Source of the DNA: a virus
Length of the DNA stretch: 64,000 nt
Reading direction: 5' to 3' (one strand)
Virus record (IMG/VR): IMGVR_UViG_3300021364_001752
Span: 1 to 64,000 of that record
Made by a program: the position numbers and the translations under genes. Below are positions 53,504 to 61,363 of this stretch, one piece after another. A model generated the notes under the pieces. It did no database searches. It was not told the origin of the DNA and was given only the letters and a program-made list of their open reading frames with translations. Position 1 is the first letter of the stretch; every line of letters begins with the position of its first letter.

Positions 53504-53892
53504 AAGACAAAATAAAAGAAAGCATTAATAAGATTGTTACCCTATATGATATATGGGGCAATATACAATTTGATCAATGGAGTTCTAAACCCAACATTGA
53601 AAATAAAAGAGCACGTGGTGTCTACGTTATCTATGATAATGAACGTGTTTATTATGTCGGAAAGGGATTTATACGAGATCGTCAAGACAAACACAAAGAA
53701 AAGTTTTTAGGCGAATTCCGTAATGCAAGAGACACTAGAGGTTTTAAAGCCTTTAGAGACAAATTTGGCATTTTAGACTTGACACAGCTGGATTTCTGCT
53801 ATATAACTTTAGATGAGGAAACAGCAATAGGTGCTGTTGAAACAGGGCTAATTCACTTACTTCAGCCTTTAGCAAATGATGAGACACAATGA
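53500..53892 (+). CDS. GIY-YIG nuclease-domain protein
   Basis: A 130-aa protein. The GIY-YIG core is GVYVIYDNERVYYVGKG (G40-V-Y, Y51-Y-V-G), followed by IRDRQDKH with catalytic Arg59 and a His, and E114 in AVETGLIHLL as metal ligand, with P and N near the end. It is a stand-alone domain with no DNA-binding extension seen in homing endonucleases. Probable roles are DNA repair or degradation of foreign DNA. Coupled to both neighbours. Confidence 0.82.
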   Translation: MKDKIKESINKIVTLYDIWGNIQFDQWSSKPNIENKRARGVYVIYDNERVYYVGKGFIRDRQDKHKEKFLGEFRNARDTRGFKAFRDKFGILDLTQLDFCYITLDEETAIGAVETGLIHLLQPLANDETQ

Positions 53893-54287
53893 TTTATGTA
53901 GAGGGCGGCACAAAGTCACAAAAGACATATGCATACAGCATGGCAGACTTTGTATGCAATAAATTTAATATCGATGCAGATATAGAAATCTACTTTCGCA
54001 GCATGACTAATGATAGGAGTTTAGGTGGGTGTGTTCAAGTAGATCAGCATGAATATGAGATTGATATTAAGCGTGGTATGAAACTGCGTGATATGCTTAC
54101 AACACTTGCGCATGAACTGGTTCATGTTAAACAATATGAAGCAGGCGAACTTGATCACGATGCAGAACGTGATATTGAATACTGGGACAAGCCCAGTGAA
54201 ATCGAAGCACATGGACGTGAAGTTGGACTGTTTGTTCGGTGGGCAGAACAGCACAATCACGCACACAAAAAATGGACTCAGGTATAA
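53889..54287 (+). CDS. SprT-like zinc metallopeptidase
   Basis: A 132-aa protein with TLAHELVHVKQ: H75, E76 and H79 form the HExxH site. The downstream PSEIEAHGREVG gives a likely third ligand. Layout (strands, then HExxH helix) is like small SprT/DUF zincins. There is no signal peptide. It could clear proteins from DNA or process a phage protein. Overlaps the next gene by TAATG. Confidence 0.75.
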   Translation: MIYVEGGTKSQKTYAYSMADFVCNKFNIDADIEIYFRSMTNDRSLGGCVQVDQHEYEIDIKRGMKLRDMLTTLAHELVHVKQYEAGELDHDAERDIEYWDKPSEIEAHGREVGLFVRWAEQHNHAHKKWTQV

Positions 54288-54895
54288 TGTGGACACAGGA
54301 TAACGTTGACTTCTTACGAGGATTAGGAAAAAGAAGTATCACACTCAATGACTATGTAAAGGCATATTATGATGTAGAAATTTTGCCTTACGATACAGCT
54401 CTCAATAATACACTACAAAAAGTTATAGATCGTGTATATGAGATTACAAAAGAAGCATATGACAATCCTAGTCATGAATATTACTATGCTCCTAACAGAC
54501 GCATTAATGAATACGGAAACCACGTGGAAGATGTATTGTGTCAGGCAATTGAAGATGTAGATGGCACAGAAGCAAAAAACCTTGGTGTTGGTTATCCGGA
54601 TGTGCGGACAAAACTAGGCGGCACGTTTTTATATCCAGAATGTAAAATCAGCAGCAACATAGACGAAGTGGGTTCTATGCGCAGTTTTTATACCAGTGTT
54701 CCTGCTGAACGCACAAAGAAGATTAAAAACCTGCAAGATGGTATGCATATCCTATTCAAGTTTCAACACAATGGACCAGGTGTGCTTACGGGGCGCCACA
54801 AGGTGTTTGATCTAAACGGAATGGAGTATGTAAGCGAAGCATTGCAGCAGGGCAATGACAAAAATGTTTATGCTTGTAAAATGCTTTTCGGTTGA
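54287..54895 (+). CDS. Restriction-endonuclease-like protein
   Basis: A 202-aa protein; start ATG 54287 overlapping the previous stop. GVGYPDVRTKLGGTFLYPECKI carries Asp and then E-C-K, a PD-(D/E)XK-type metal site with an Asp, a spaced strand and E-x-K. The helical N-terminus (NVDFLRGLGKRSITLNDYV) may bind DNA. Substrate unknown. Its end overlaps the next promoter. Confidence 0.65.
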   Translation: MWTQDNVDFLRGLGKRSITLNDYVKAYYDVEILPYDTALNNTLQKVIDRVYEITKEAYDNPSHEYYYAPNRRINEYGNHVEDVLCQAIEDVDGTEAKNLGVGYPDVRTKLGGTFLYPECKISSNIDEVGSMRSFYTSVPAERTKKIKNLQDGMHILFKFQHNGPGVLTGRHKVFDLNGMEYVSEALQQGNDKNVYACKMLFG

Positions 54896-54920
54896 CATTG
54901 GGCAAAAGACTCGTTATATT
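54892..54920 (+). promoter_or_regulatory. Sigma-70 promoter
   Basis: TTGACA (54892-54897), 17-base spacer, TATATT (54915-54920), upstream of ATG 54955. Confidence 0.78.
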
Positions 54921-54954
54921 ACACTTACACAAAGGCAAAACAAAGGCACAACAA

Positions 54955-55635
54955 ATGGAATATCCTACTCAACAACTCCTCGAAATGTCATATGCTGCTT
55001 ATCGTATTAACAAGGGCTATGTAAAACAAACACGCCGTTACAGCGAAGGCCAGCCCACAACATTCAGCAACAAAGAAATGATTACATACACCGCACATGG
55101 TGAATGGAAGCCAGAAGACTTTGTCCCAATTGAGATTACTGACGAAGATCGTGAAGCAAAGGTTAAAGGCGACAAGCATATGCGCCGTTATACTCTTTTG
55201 GCAATGGGCGATTTGCCGCAGTTTGAATCAGATCTTTTTGCTGCTTACAGCAGTGATAAAATGCCAATTGGTCGTGTTGGCTTAATTGCATATTTACCTG
55301 CATTTGTTGACCGTGAACTACAGGATAAAATCTATAAGCAGCGTCTTAAGACTGAATTTAGTGATAGTCAATATCTCAATGACAATATCACCGAGGCAAC
55401 CGATGTTGAAATATTGAAAGTCATTCCACTTAACAATGACTGGATGTCGGAACCTGCTTACATGCACTTTGGTGCAATTGGCAAAGATTTGGTTTGCTTT
55501 ACAAAGAAAGAAATGTTTGCAGTTGGAGAGACATATGACCTTATTGGTCGTATCAAAGGGGTGGACACAGAACGTGACAGCGGATTGCCGCTAACACGTC
55601 TTAACTATGTTAAAATTCGTAAACAAGAGGTATGA
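54955..55635 (+). CDS. Hypothetical protein, 226 aa
   Basis: The start is ATG 54955, downstream of the promoter; the longer frame from 54892 would cross it. A soluble protein (MEYPTQQLLEMSYAAYRINKG...) with a beta-rich second half (VGETYDLIGRIKGVDTERDSGLPLTRLNYVKIRK). No motif recognised. It heads a chain of overlapping small genes that runs to TilS and beyond. Confidence 0.65.
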   Translation: MEYPTQQLLEMSYAAYRINKGYVKQTRRYSEGQPTTFSNKEMITYTAHGEWKPEDFVPIEITDEDREAKVKGDKHMRRYTLLAMGDLPQFESDLFAAYSSDKMPIGRVGLIAYLPAFVDRELQDKIYKQRLKTEFSDSQYLNDNITEATDVEILKVIPLNNDWMSEPAYMHFGAIGKDLVCFTKKEMFAVGETYDLIGRIKGVDTERDSGLPLTRLNYVKIRKQEV

Positions 55636-55636
55636 T

Positions 55637-55879
55637 ATGAATCGAGTTACAAAAAAGTTTCTAAACAAAATATGGCCGCCGTTTGCAGTAATGGCGTATG
55701 TGTTTGTAGTTTTCTATGTCGCAACAATGGCAAAGGATCCGCTAACCATGGCATTGATCATAGGAAGTTGTTTGGCTGTTCCTATATTGTATGTTTTCTT
55801 TAGAGATTCATACAAAGATGCTAAATGGGAAGTAGAACAAGAAAACCAAATAATGTTGAGTAAAATTAAAGGTGAATAA
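55637..55879 (+). CDS. Two-span membrane protein, 80 aa
   Basis: Start ATG 55637 with AGAGG upstream. Two hydrophobic helices (about 13-31 PPFAVMAYVFVVFYVATMA, 38-57 MALIIGSCLAVPILYVFF) and a charged tail. Stop overlaps the next ATG (TAATG). Unknown. Confidence 0.62.
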   Translation: MNRVTKKFLNKIWPPFAVMAYVFVVFYVATMAKDPLTMALIIGSCLAVPILYVFFRDSYKDAKWEVEQENQIMLSKIKGE

Positions 55880-56055
55880 TGTTCAACTACTATAATGTAT
55901 GGTTAGTTGATGCAAATGGCAAAAAAATCAAACACATTGATACTGTCAAATGTATTAGCAAAAGCACAGCAGAACAACGCTGTTTCATGGCATATGGTTC
56001 AGCAAGTAAATACACTGGCTGGGGCCGAGATAATTTTGTAGCGGAGGTAGCATGA
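55879..56055 (+). CDS. Hypothetical protein, 58 aa
   Basis: ATG 55879 to TGA 56055, overlapping both neighbours (TAATG and ATGA). A small soluble protein (NYYNVWLVDANGKKIKHIDT, SASKYTGWGRDNFVAEVA). Tight coupling on both sides supports that it is a real gene. Unknown function. Confidence 0.62.
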   Translation: MFNYYNVWLVDANGKKIKHIDTVKCISKSTAEQRCFMAYGSASKYTGWGRDNFVAEVA

Positions 56056-56273
56056 TTACAGATATTATTACAGATCCATTAACCTATTGGTTTTTGCTAA
56101 CAGCAGTTATTTTTACTCTGCTCGGACGTTGGATGGCATACCATGACATTATCCATAATGCCGTAGAAGCAACACTTGACAGTCTTATCAAACAAGGTTA
56201 TATTAAAACCAAAGGTGTTGGTGAAGATATGGAAATTCTTAAAGTTTCGGAGTGGTGCAGCAAAGATGATTAA
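56052..56273 (+). CDS. Single-span membrane protein, 73 aa
   Basis: One membrane helix (about 10-28, TYWFLLTAVIFTLLGRWMA) and a helical acidic tail (NAVEATLDSLIKQGYIKTKG). Overlaps the TilS gene by eight bases. Unknown. Confidence 0.6.
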   Translation: MITDIITDPLTYWFLLTAVIFTLLGRWMAYHDIIHNAVEATLDSLIKQGYIKTKGVGEDMEILKVSEWCSKDD

Positions 56274-56886
56274 ACTACAGGGCAAACTGCCTAGACGGGT
56301 TTATCTTGCATGTAGCGGTGGAGTAGATTCAATGGCAGCATTGGATTTTCTTCGCCGTAATCATGACATCCATGTGTTACATTTTAATCATGGAACAGCA
56401 CACGGTGAAAAAGCACAAGCGTTTATGGAACGCTATTGCACCGAAAAGCAAATTCCTCTTACCATCGGAGAAGTCAGTGGCACTATTCCTCCTGGCCCAA
56501 TCAGTAGAGAAGCATGGTGGCGTGAACAGCGTTATGCTTTTCTTGACAAGTTTTTTACTGTTCCTGTTATTACCTGTCATCATTTAGACGATTGTGTTGA
56601 AACTTGGGTAATGAGCAGTATGCACGGAACAGGTAAATGGATTCCGTATCGTAGACGTCATGTAATTCGTCCCTTCCGTCTTACTCGTAAGAGAGATCTT
56701 ACTTTATGGTGTGAACTAAATAATGTGCCATGGATTGAAGACGGAACAAACGAAGATATTCATTATACCCGTAATTATGTGCGGCATGAGATGATGCCAC
56801 ATGTATTGCAAGTAAATCCAGGCATCCATAAAACGATTGCAAAAAAGGTTAAAAAAGATGTCGAAGGCATCGAAAGAACAGAGTAA
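56266..56886 (+). CDS. tilS: Short TilS-like tRNA(Ile)-lysidine synthase
   Basis: A 206-aa PP-loop ATPase; start ATG 56266. The ATP loop is CSGGVDSMA (residues 16-24). TilS landmarks follow: HFNHG, REAWWREQRYAFLDK (R-x-x-R-Y), THCxDD-like TCHHLDDCVETW, and PWIEDGTNEDIHYTRNYVRHEMMP. TilS changes C34 of a CAU-anticodon tRNA to lysidine, so it reads AUA. The usual C-terminal domains are missing, making it about half length, like a minimal catalytic form. No tRNA gene is present in this window; a tRNA-Ile(CAU) elsewhere in the phage would explain it. Confidence 0.85.
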   Translation: MIKLQGKLPRRVYLACSGGVDSMAALDFLRRNHDIHVLHFNHGTAHGEKAQAFMERYCTEKQIPLTIGEVSGTIPPGPISREAWWREQRYAFLDKFFTVPVITCHHLDDCVETWVMSSMHGTGKWIPYRRRHVIRPFRLTRKRDLTLWCELNNVPWIEDGTNEDIHYTRNYVRHEMMPHVLQVNPGIHKTIAKKVKKDVEGIERTE

Positions 56887-57001
56887 AAAGTTGTTGAAGG
56901 AATGGAAGCAGCATCTAGCACAAACAAGGCTCACACCTCAACAACAAAATAAAAGGGCACGTGAGTTTACAAGGAAAGGAATGCGACCTAATGAGTCATG
57001 A
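56858..57001 (+). CDS. Small basic protein, 47 aa
   Basis: ATG 56858 to TGA 57001, overlapping the TilS end by 29 bases and the next gene by 11. Very basic and Gln-rich (SKASKEQSKKLLKEWKQHLA, then NKRAREFTRKGMRPNES). An AAGG lies upstream. Possibly nucleic-acid binding. Confidence 0.55.
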   Translation: MSKASKEQSKKLLKEWKQHLAQTRLTPQQQNKRAREFTRKGMRPNES

Positions 57002-57194
57002 TTATCTAGGGTTAGAAGATAGTTTAGAAGAAGATGATTACGGATTCATCTTGGATAAAGAAGGCAATCTCAAAGGCATGTGGATACCACAAAGCCAAGA
57101 AGATGAACCTGTGCCAGAAGCCATAGTTGCCTTGTTAAAAGCTCACTGGGGAGTTGACTTAACAGATCCTACGGAATATGGAACAATCCATTGA
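56991..57194 (+). CDS. Acidic protein, 67 aa
   Basis: Start ATG 56991, within the end of the basic small gene. Sequence MSHDYLGLEDSLEEDDYGF... is acidic and soluble. The pairing of a basic and an acidic tiny protein is notable but function is unknown. Confidence 0.6.
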   Translation: MSHDYLGLEDSLEEDDYGFILDKEGNLKGMWIPQSQEDEPVPEAIVALLKAHWGVDLTDPTEYGTIH

Positions 57195-57307
57195 AACTGT
57201 ATTGGGTGTTCCTTTTCTGTATTTCTGTAGCATTTGGAGTTGCTGTTTATTTTTGGTTATGGCAATTCCTACTTTTAGCCTATCTTAATATTGGATTAAA
57301 ATCATGA
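57191..57307 (+). CDS. Membrane peptide, 38 aa (TTG start)
   Basis: TTG 57191 overlaps the previous stop (TTGA) and the TGA 57307 overlaps the next start (ATGA). It encodes one long hydrophobic segment (VFLFCISVAFGVAVYFWLWQ). The exact fit between neighbours supports it, although the TTG start lowers certainty. Confidence 0.5.
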   Translation: MKLYWVFLFCISVAFGVAVYFWLWQFLLLAYLNIGLKS

Positions 57308-57534
57308 CACCACAAGAGATATTTGAATACAAACAACGTTGGAAACCAGGTCATACTGTAAGACTTCACAGCGATGTAGTTGACTTGGGCAAGACATGGT
57401 GTAAACGGCAATGTGAAAAACACGAATGGAGTTGCACCACATGGACTGGCCCTTACGAACATACATTCCATTTTGAAAATATTTTAGCAGCACAAAATTT
57501 TGCAATGGAAATGGGAAGGTATGCAAATCAATGA
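57304..57534 (+). CDS. Hypothetical protein, 76 aa
   Basis: A small soluble protein with several His, Trp and Cys (TWCKRQCEKHEWSCTTWTGPYEHTFHFEN, by its ends), which could bind a metal. Overlaps its neighbours by four bases on each side. Unknown. Confidence 0.62.
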   Translation: MTPQEIFEYKQRWKPGHTVRLHSDVVDLGKTWCKRQCEKHEWSCTTWTGPYEHTFHFENILAAQNFAMEMGRYANQ

Positions 57535-58001
57535 AAATACATATTCCAAGTTACGACGAAAGAGATGATATAGGCACAGAAATTATAATCCATTCTTGGG
57601 ATACCTGGAATATGGATCATACCTTAGCTTTGATTATTCTGCCTATGCTGAAGCAACTGAAAAAAACAAAGCATGGGTCGCCAAATGTGAAGGACGAAGA
57701 TGTGCCTAAAGAATTACAGTCAACCAATGCTGCGCCTAAAGAGAACACTTGGGATATTGACGAGTTATGGCACCAAAGGTGGGACTATGTTCTTGATGAA
57801 ATGATTTGGACTTTTGAACAAATGCACATAGAACAAGGTTGGGAAGACCAATATTATGGACCATATATCAAGGGGCCAGAAGGCGGCGTCAAAGATGGAC
57901 ATTTTGAATGGATAGATGACAAAGGTTTGAAAGCACACCAAAAACGTATGGATAATGGATTTCTGTTGTTTGGAAAATATTATCAAAACCTTTGGGATTA
58001 A
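57531..58001 (+). CDS. Conserved phage protein, 156 aa
   Basis: A Trp-rich soluble protein (IHSWDTWNMDHTLALIILPMLKQL, WDYVLDEMIWTFEQM, NGFLLFGKYYQNLW). Proteins with this pattern are common in T4-like marine phages, without a known role. Last gene of the chain starting at 54955. Confidence 0.68.
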   Translation: MKIHIPSYDERDDIGTEIIIHSWDTWNMDHTLALIILPMLKQLKKTKHGSPNVKDEDVPKELQSTNAAPKENTWDIDELWHQRWDYVLDEMIWTFEQMHIEQGWEDQYYGPYIKGPEGGVKDGHFEWIDDKGLKAHQKRMDNGFLLFGKYYQNLWD

Positions 58002-58005
58002 CTTA

Positions 58006-58034
58006 TTGACATTAATAGTATTTTATATTATAAT
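58006..58034 (+). promoter_or_regulatory. Perfect sigma-70 promoter
   Basis: TTGACA (58006-58011), 17-base AT-rich spacer, TATAAT (58029-58034). It drives the 58057 gene, clpP and the genes behind. Confidence 0.85.
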
Positions 58035-58056
58035 GAACAAATAGTTTGGAGATAAA

Positions 58057-58335
58057 ATGACTGAATTACTAACTAGAACTGAAGCAGTTGGAAGGCTTAT
58101 AGAGCTTGCCAGAGAAATGGAAATAAAAACCTTTGATGTAGTTCCAAGCGAAATCAATATTGATCATGCATATGAAATGTGTGCAAATAACGTGCTTACA
58201 CAACTATATGCAGTTCCTGAAGACCATAAAGAAACTGTTTCGCTGGCAACTATTACTAAACTGCTGGTAGAAAACATGATGTTACATATTAAATTAAACG
58301 AGGTAAAAAATGTATCTAATTCCAACAGTGATTGA
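58057..58335 (+). CDS. Hypothetical protein, 92 aa, upstream of clpP
   Basis: A helical soluble protein ([36 protein letters not shown]). Overlaps clpP by 26 bases, so the two are probably translated together; it could be a small partner of the protease. Not recognised. Confidence 0.62.
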   Translation: MTELLTRTEAVGRLIELAREMEIKTFDVVPSEINIDHAYEMCANNVLTQLYAVPEDHKETVSLATITKLLVENMMLHIKLNEVKNVSNSNSD

Positions 58336-58927
58336 AAAAACAAGTAAAGGCGAACGTGCTTACGATATCTACAGTCGCTTGCTTAAAGATCGTATTGTAA
58401 TGCTGAATGGTCCTGTAGAGGACGGAATGGCAAACAGTATTGTATCGCAATTGCTTTTCTTAGAAGCAGAAAATCCTGACAAAGAAATTAATTTGTATAT
58501 TAACTCTCCAGGTGGCGCTGTAACTGCTGGACTTAGTATCTATGACACCATGCAATTTATCAAGTGTGATGTTAGAACAATTGTTTTAGGTCAAGCAGCA
58601 AGCATGGGTAGCTTCTTAGCACAAGCAGGCACAAAAGGTAAACGAGTAGTGCTACCAGAAAGCCGCACAATGATTCATAGAGTATCAAGTGGAACACGAG
58701 GCACCAGTGGTAGTGTCCATGTTCAAGAACTTGAGTTTGAAGATGCTCGTAGACACTTTGAAGAAAGTAAACGCCTTAATCAACGTTTGACTGAACTTTA
58801 TGTAAAACACAATTCAGTAGGCAAATCTTATGAAGAACTTTTTGAAACTATGAAGTTTGACACATTCTTGAGTGCTGAGGAGGCAGTGGAAAATGGATTC
58901 GCAGACAGAGTCATCGAAAGTCGCTGA
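58310..58927 (+). CDS. clpP: ClpP protease subunit
   Basis: A 205-aa serine protease that forms a double-heptamer chamber and degrades substrates fed by ClpA or ClpX. The triad is complete: S98 in [12 protein letters not shown]123 in [10 protein letters not shown] and D184 in [12 protein letters not shown]. The N-terminus ([22 protein letters not shown]) matches bacterial ClpP. No ClpA/X gene is in the window, so it would use host unfoldases. It may cleave head proteins or, with the phage tmRNA and ClpS, reshape host proteolysis. A GAGGT site precedes ATG 58310. Confidence 0.95.
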   Translation: MYLIPTVIEKTSKGERAYDIYSRLLKDRIVMLNGPVEDGMANSIVSQLLFLEAENPDKEINLYINSPGGAVTAGLSIYDTMQFIKCDVRTIVLGQAASMGSFLAQAGTKGKRVVLPESRTMIHRVSSGTRGTSGSVHVQELEFEDARRHFEESKRLNQRLTELYVKHNSVGKSYEELFETMKFDTFLSAEEAVENGFADRVIESR

Positions 58928-59252
58928 AACAGTAGCAGCTCTTAAAGGCATACCCACAAGAGAAGAGCTGCTAAAGTTACTCAGTGAAGAAATTTGTTAT
59001 GTAACATTTAAAAAACTAAGTGGCGATGAACGTAAGATGCGCTGCACTTTGATTCCGAGTATGTTGCCGCCGGCTCAGCGTGATGACAAATTAAGTCAAA
59101 CAAAAATACGCAACCTGGAAGACAAAGTTTTTGTTGTATGGGCAATTGACATTGATCCTAGTGCATGGCGCAGTTTCAGATATGATAGAGTTACTGATGT
59201 AGAGGTTGATAAGTATTATGGTAATGGACATGAAGATGGAGCAAACTATTGA
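58893..59252 (+). CDS. DUF2693/WYL-like small regulatory domain protein
   Basis: A 119-aa protein; start ATG 58893 with GAGGAGG about ten bases upstream, inside the clpP end. [28 protein letters not shown] and [25 protein letters not shown] match an SH3-like barrel often labelled DUF2693 in T4-like phages; WRSFRYDRV resembles WYL-type ligand-binding strands. Role unknown, possibly a regulator. Overlaps the next gene by TTGA. Confidence 0.68.
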   Translation: MDSQTESSKVAETVAALKGIPTREELLKLLSEEICYVTFKKLSGDERKMRCTLIPSMLPPAQRDDKLSQTKIRNLEDKVFVVWAIDIDPSAWRSFRYDRVTDVEVDKYYGNGHEDGANY

Positions 59253-59788
59253 TACTTGAAACAAAACTTAACTATGATTTATCTGTATTTCTATCAGCTG
59301 ATTACGAGCAACACAAAGGTAGCTGTATCAGCTATCAGGTTCGTGAGCAGGAAGACATTCATAAAACATTTGGAGGTTTTCCGCCTAGTTACAGTGAAGA
59401 AAATACAAAGATACAGCAGTTATGGTTTGATGACGGTGATATAGATTATGCTGCTCTAGGCAAAGAGCTTGACATTGAAATTGTAACAGTGAGCAGCATA
59501 TTACAGCCCCCTGGTAATACTATAACCATGCACAGGGATACATTTTTTAAGATTAACAATATGTATCCAGATGACCAACGTAAAAAAGTTCGTGCAAACA
59601 TTTATTTGGAAGATTGGGCACCAGGTCATTTTATAAACTATCAAGATTCTAACAAACAATGGCAAACCAGCACACACTGGCATGCAGGTGATGGATTTAT
59701 TTGGGATAGTGACCATTTGCATTTGAGTGCAAATGCAGGACTCACTCCAAAATATACATTACAAATTTCAGGTTTTTGGCAAAAATAG
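59249..59788 (+). CDS. 2OG-Fe(II) dioxygenase-like protein
   Basis: A 179-aa double-stranded beta-helix protein starting at TTG 59249 (TTGA overlap). Metal-ligand candidates are H-x-D in ITMHRDTFF (about residues 92-96) and a distal His in DSDHLHLSANAGL, followed by KYTLQISGFW, where the Lys may hold 2-oxoglutarate. Family members hydroxylate proteins, nucleic acids or small molecules. Substrate unknown. It is one of three such enzymes in the last 5 kb. Confidence 0.72.
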   Translation: MILETKLNYDLSVFLSADYEQHKGSCISYQVREQEDIHKTFGGFPPSYSEENTKIQQLWFDDGDIDYAALGKELDIEIVTVSSILQPPGNTITMHRDTFFKINNMYPDDQRKKVRANIYLEDWAPGHFINYQDSNKQWQTSTHWHAGDGFIWDSDHLHLSANAGLTPKYTLQISGFWQK

Positions 59789-59789
59789 G

Positions 59790-59818
59790 TTGACCTTGCT
59801 GCATAAGTCGTATATGTT
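59790..59818 (+). promoter_or_regulatory. Sigma-70-like promoter
   Basis: TTGACC (59790-59795), 17-base spacer, TATGTT (59813-59818), upstream of the 59851 gene. Confidence 0.65.
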
Positions 59819-59850
59819 ATTTGCATAGGCAATAACAAAAGGCTAAAGGA

Positions 59851-60438
59851 ATGGCAACTGTATTAACCGAGAACTGTCAAAAAGGTGATAACCTTATTTT
59901 TGACCAAATTATCAATTATGCTTACCAAGGCATTACAAAAGACACTTATAATGTTTTGAGACGTATGGTAGACGACGGTGTTTTGCAAATAGAAACACTG
60001 GTAGAACAAGCAATCAGCAAGGCAGGCCAATTAGAACGTGAAAGTATTGAAGGCCGTGACTTTGTAGACGGCTCAGATGCCAAAAAGGCTATCACAACCG
60101 AATGTGTAGAACCTAGTAAAAACACTTATAGACGTGTTGCACATATCAGTAATATCAAAGGCAAACAAGGTATTTTGCGTATTGTTGTCAGCGAAACTGT
60201 AAACAATAAGCTTCATTATTTTGCTATTCCAAAATATGCATACGAAGGACTACAAAGTATCCGTATCTATTTTAATTGGGATGGAACCCCTAAGCTAGGT
60301 GGTAAATGGTTTGTTTACCGCTGCAAATCTTTTGAACAGATGGCAAATATAAAAGATGAAGATATCAATCAATTAATGGTTGACAATAACCCTATGTTGC
60401 GCTATATTATAAATACAGGCACAAACTTGGAAGGCTAA
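59851..60438 (+). CDS. Hypothetical protein, 195 aa
   Basis: A soluble alpha/beta protein. The N-terminal half is helical (FDQIINYAYQGITKDTYNVL), the second half strand-rich (TYRRVAHISNIKGKQGILRIVVSETVNN, and SIRIYFNWDGTPKLGGKWFVYRC). No motif recognised. First gene of a new early-type unit. Confidence 0.66.
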   Translation: MATVLTENCQKGDNLIFDQIINYAYQGITKDTYNVLRRMVDDGVLQIETLVEQAISKAGQLERESIEGRDFVDGSDAKKAITTECVEPSKNTYRRVAHISNIKGKQGILRIVVSETVNNKLHYFAIPKYAYEGLQSIRIYFNWDGTPKLGGKWFVYRCKSFEQMANIKDEDINQLMVDNNPMLRYIINTGTNLEG

Positions 60439-60442
60439 AACT

Positions 60443-60952
60443 ATGAAAAACATTATTGCAGGTGCAATCATCTCATCATCTGTCTTTGCAACCACTGCAA
60501 TGGCAGAAACCGTTACGGCTACTGTAACATACGTAGAACCTCGTTATGAAACTATCTATCAAAATGTTCCATCAACGCACTGTCAAAATGTGCAAGTTCC
60601 GATTTATGGAACTGTGCAAGGCGGCGGAGCAACCGGTGGCGATGTATTAGGTGGAATGATTATCGGCGGTTTGCTTGGTAAAGGTGTAACTGGCAAAGAC
60701 AACGGTGCAGCAGCTGGTGCTGTTATTGGCGGTATCATTGCTGCTGATCAAGGTAACCGTAGTCAGCAAGTTATTACAGGCTACAGAAATGAACGTCAGT
60801 GCAGCGAAGTTATTAATCGTGAACAAGTGCGTCAGCTAAAAAACTATTACATTGAGTTTGATTGGAACGGTGTTGAAGGAAGTGCATACACTTACAATAA
60901 TTACCGTATCGGCGATCAACTTTATGCAACAGTTTCTATTGTGGCACAATGA
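60443..60952 (+). CDS. Glycine-zipper outer-membrane protein (17-kDa-antigen-like)
   Basis: A 169-aa exported protein with a signal peptide (residues 1-21, ending TAMAE), no lipobox, and a Gly-zipper hairpin (GGDVLGGMIIGGLLGKGVTG, then GAAAGAVIGGIIAADQG). The motif VTYVEPRYETIYQN parallels the 23070 lipoprotein, so they are distant paralogues. Such proteins stabilise or span the outer membrane. Overlaps the next gene by ATGA. Confidence 0.75.
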   Translation: MKNIIAGAIISSSVFATTAMAETVTATVTYVEPRYETIYQNVPSTHCQNVQVPIYGTVQGGGATGGDVLGGMIIGGLLGKGVTGKDNGAAAGAVIGGIIAADQGNRSQQVITGYRNERQCSEVINREQVRQLKNYYIEFDWNGVEGSAYTYNNYRIGDQLYATVSIVAQ

Positions 60953-61095
60953 ACGATAACCGTGAAATTCTAGCCTTCCTACAAGAAATTTTAGCAAGGC
61001 TAGAAAAGATTGAACAGCAGTTGAAATCCCCTAAAGCTGCCAATGTAAATCGTTTGGCTCCAAAATTACGATTGATTACAGACGAAGACGAATAA
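60949..61095 (+). CDS. Small coiled-coil peptide, 48 aa
   Basis: ATG 60949 to TAA 61095, overlapping the previous stop (ATGA). Residues 5-27 form a heptad coiled coil (REILAFLQEILARLEKIEQQ). Possibly an oligomerising partner of its neighbour. Unknown. Confidence 0.58.
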   Translation: MNDNREILAFLQEILARLEKIEQQLKSPKAANVNRLAPKLRLITDEDE

Positions 61096-61102
61096 CTATA
61101 AT

Positions 61103-61363
61103 ATGGACATCAAAGATATTATACCTGGCAACAGTTATGGTTGCAAATTTAGAATAACAACAATGCTCAATGAGCTAGGTCATCCTGTAGCAGAAGATGA
61201 GAAACTTGCTATCAAAGGACCAGGACGTTATGAAGCGTTTGGTATTTTAGTAAGACGTGATTCAACAAATCAACTTGTAGAAGTCTATGACGATGATATA
61301 AAACGTAATTTTGTTGTGCATTGGGATGACATTTGGGACGTAGATGATATAGAATGGATATAG
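61103..61363 (+). CDS. Hypothetical protein, 86 aa
   Basis: A small beta-rich acidic protein (MDIKDIIPGNSYGCKFRITTML, GRYEAFGILVRRDSTNQLVE) with an SH3/OB-like strand pattern and acidic end. Overlaps the following oxygenase gene by ten bases. Unknown. Confidence 0.62.
   Translation: MDIKDIIPGNSYGCKFRITTMLNELGHPVAEDEKLAIKGPGRYEAFGILVRRDSTNQLVEVYDDDIKRNFVVHWDDIWDVDDIEWI

Noticed and set aside
54892-54954. Upstream extension of the 54955 gene from TTG 54892.
   Set aside because: This stretch contains a good sigma-70 promoter, and ATG 54955 has its own AAAGG site.
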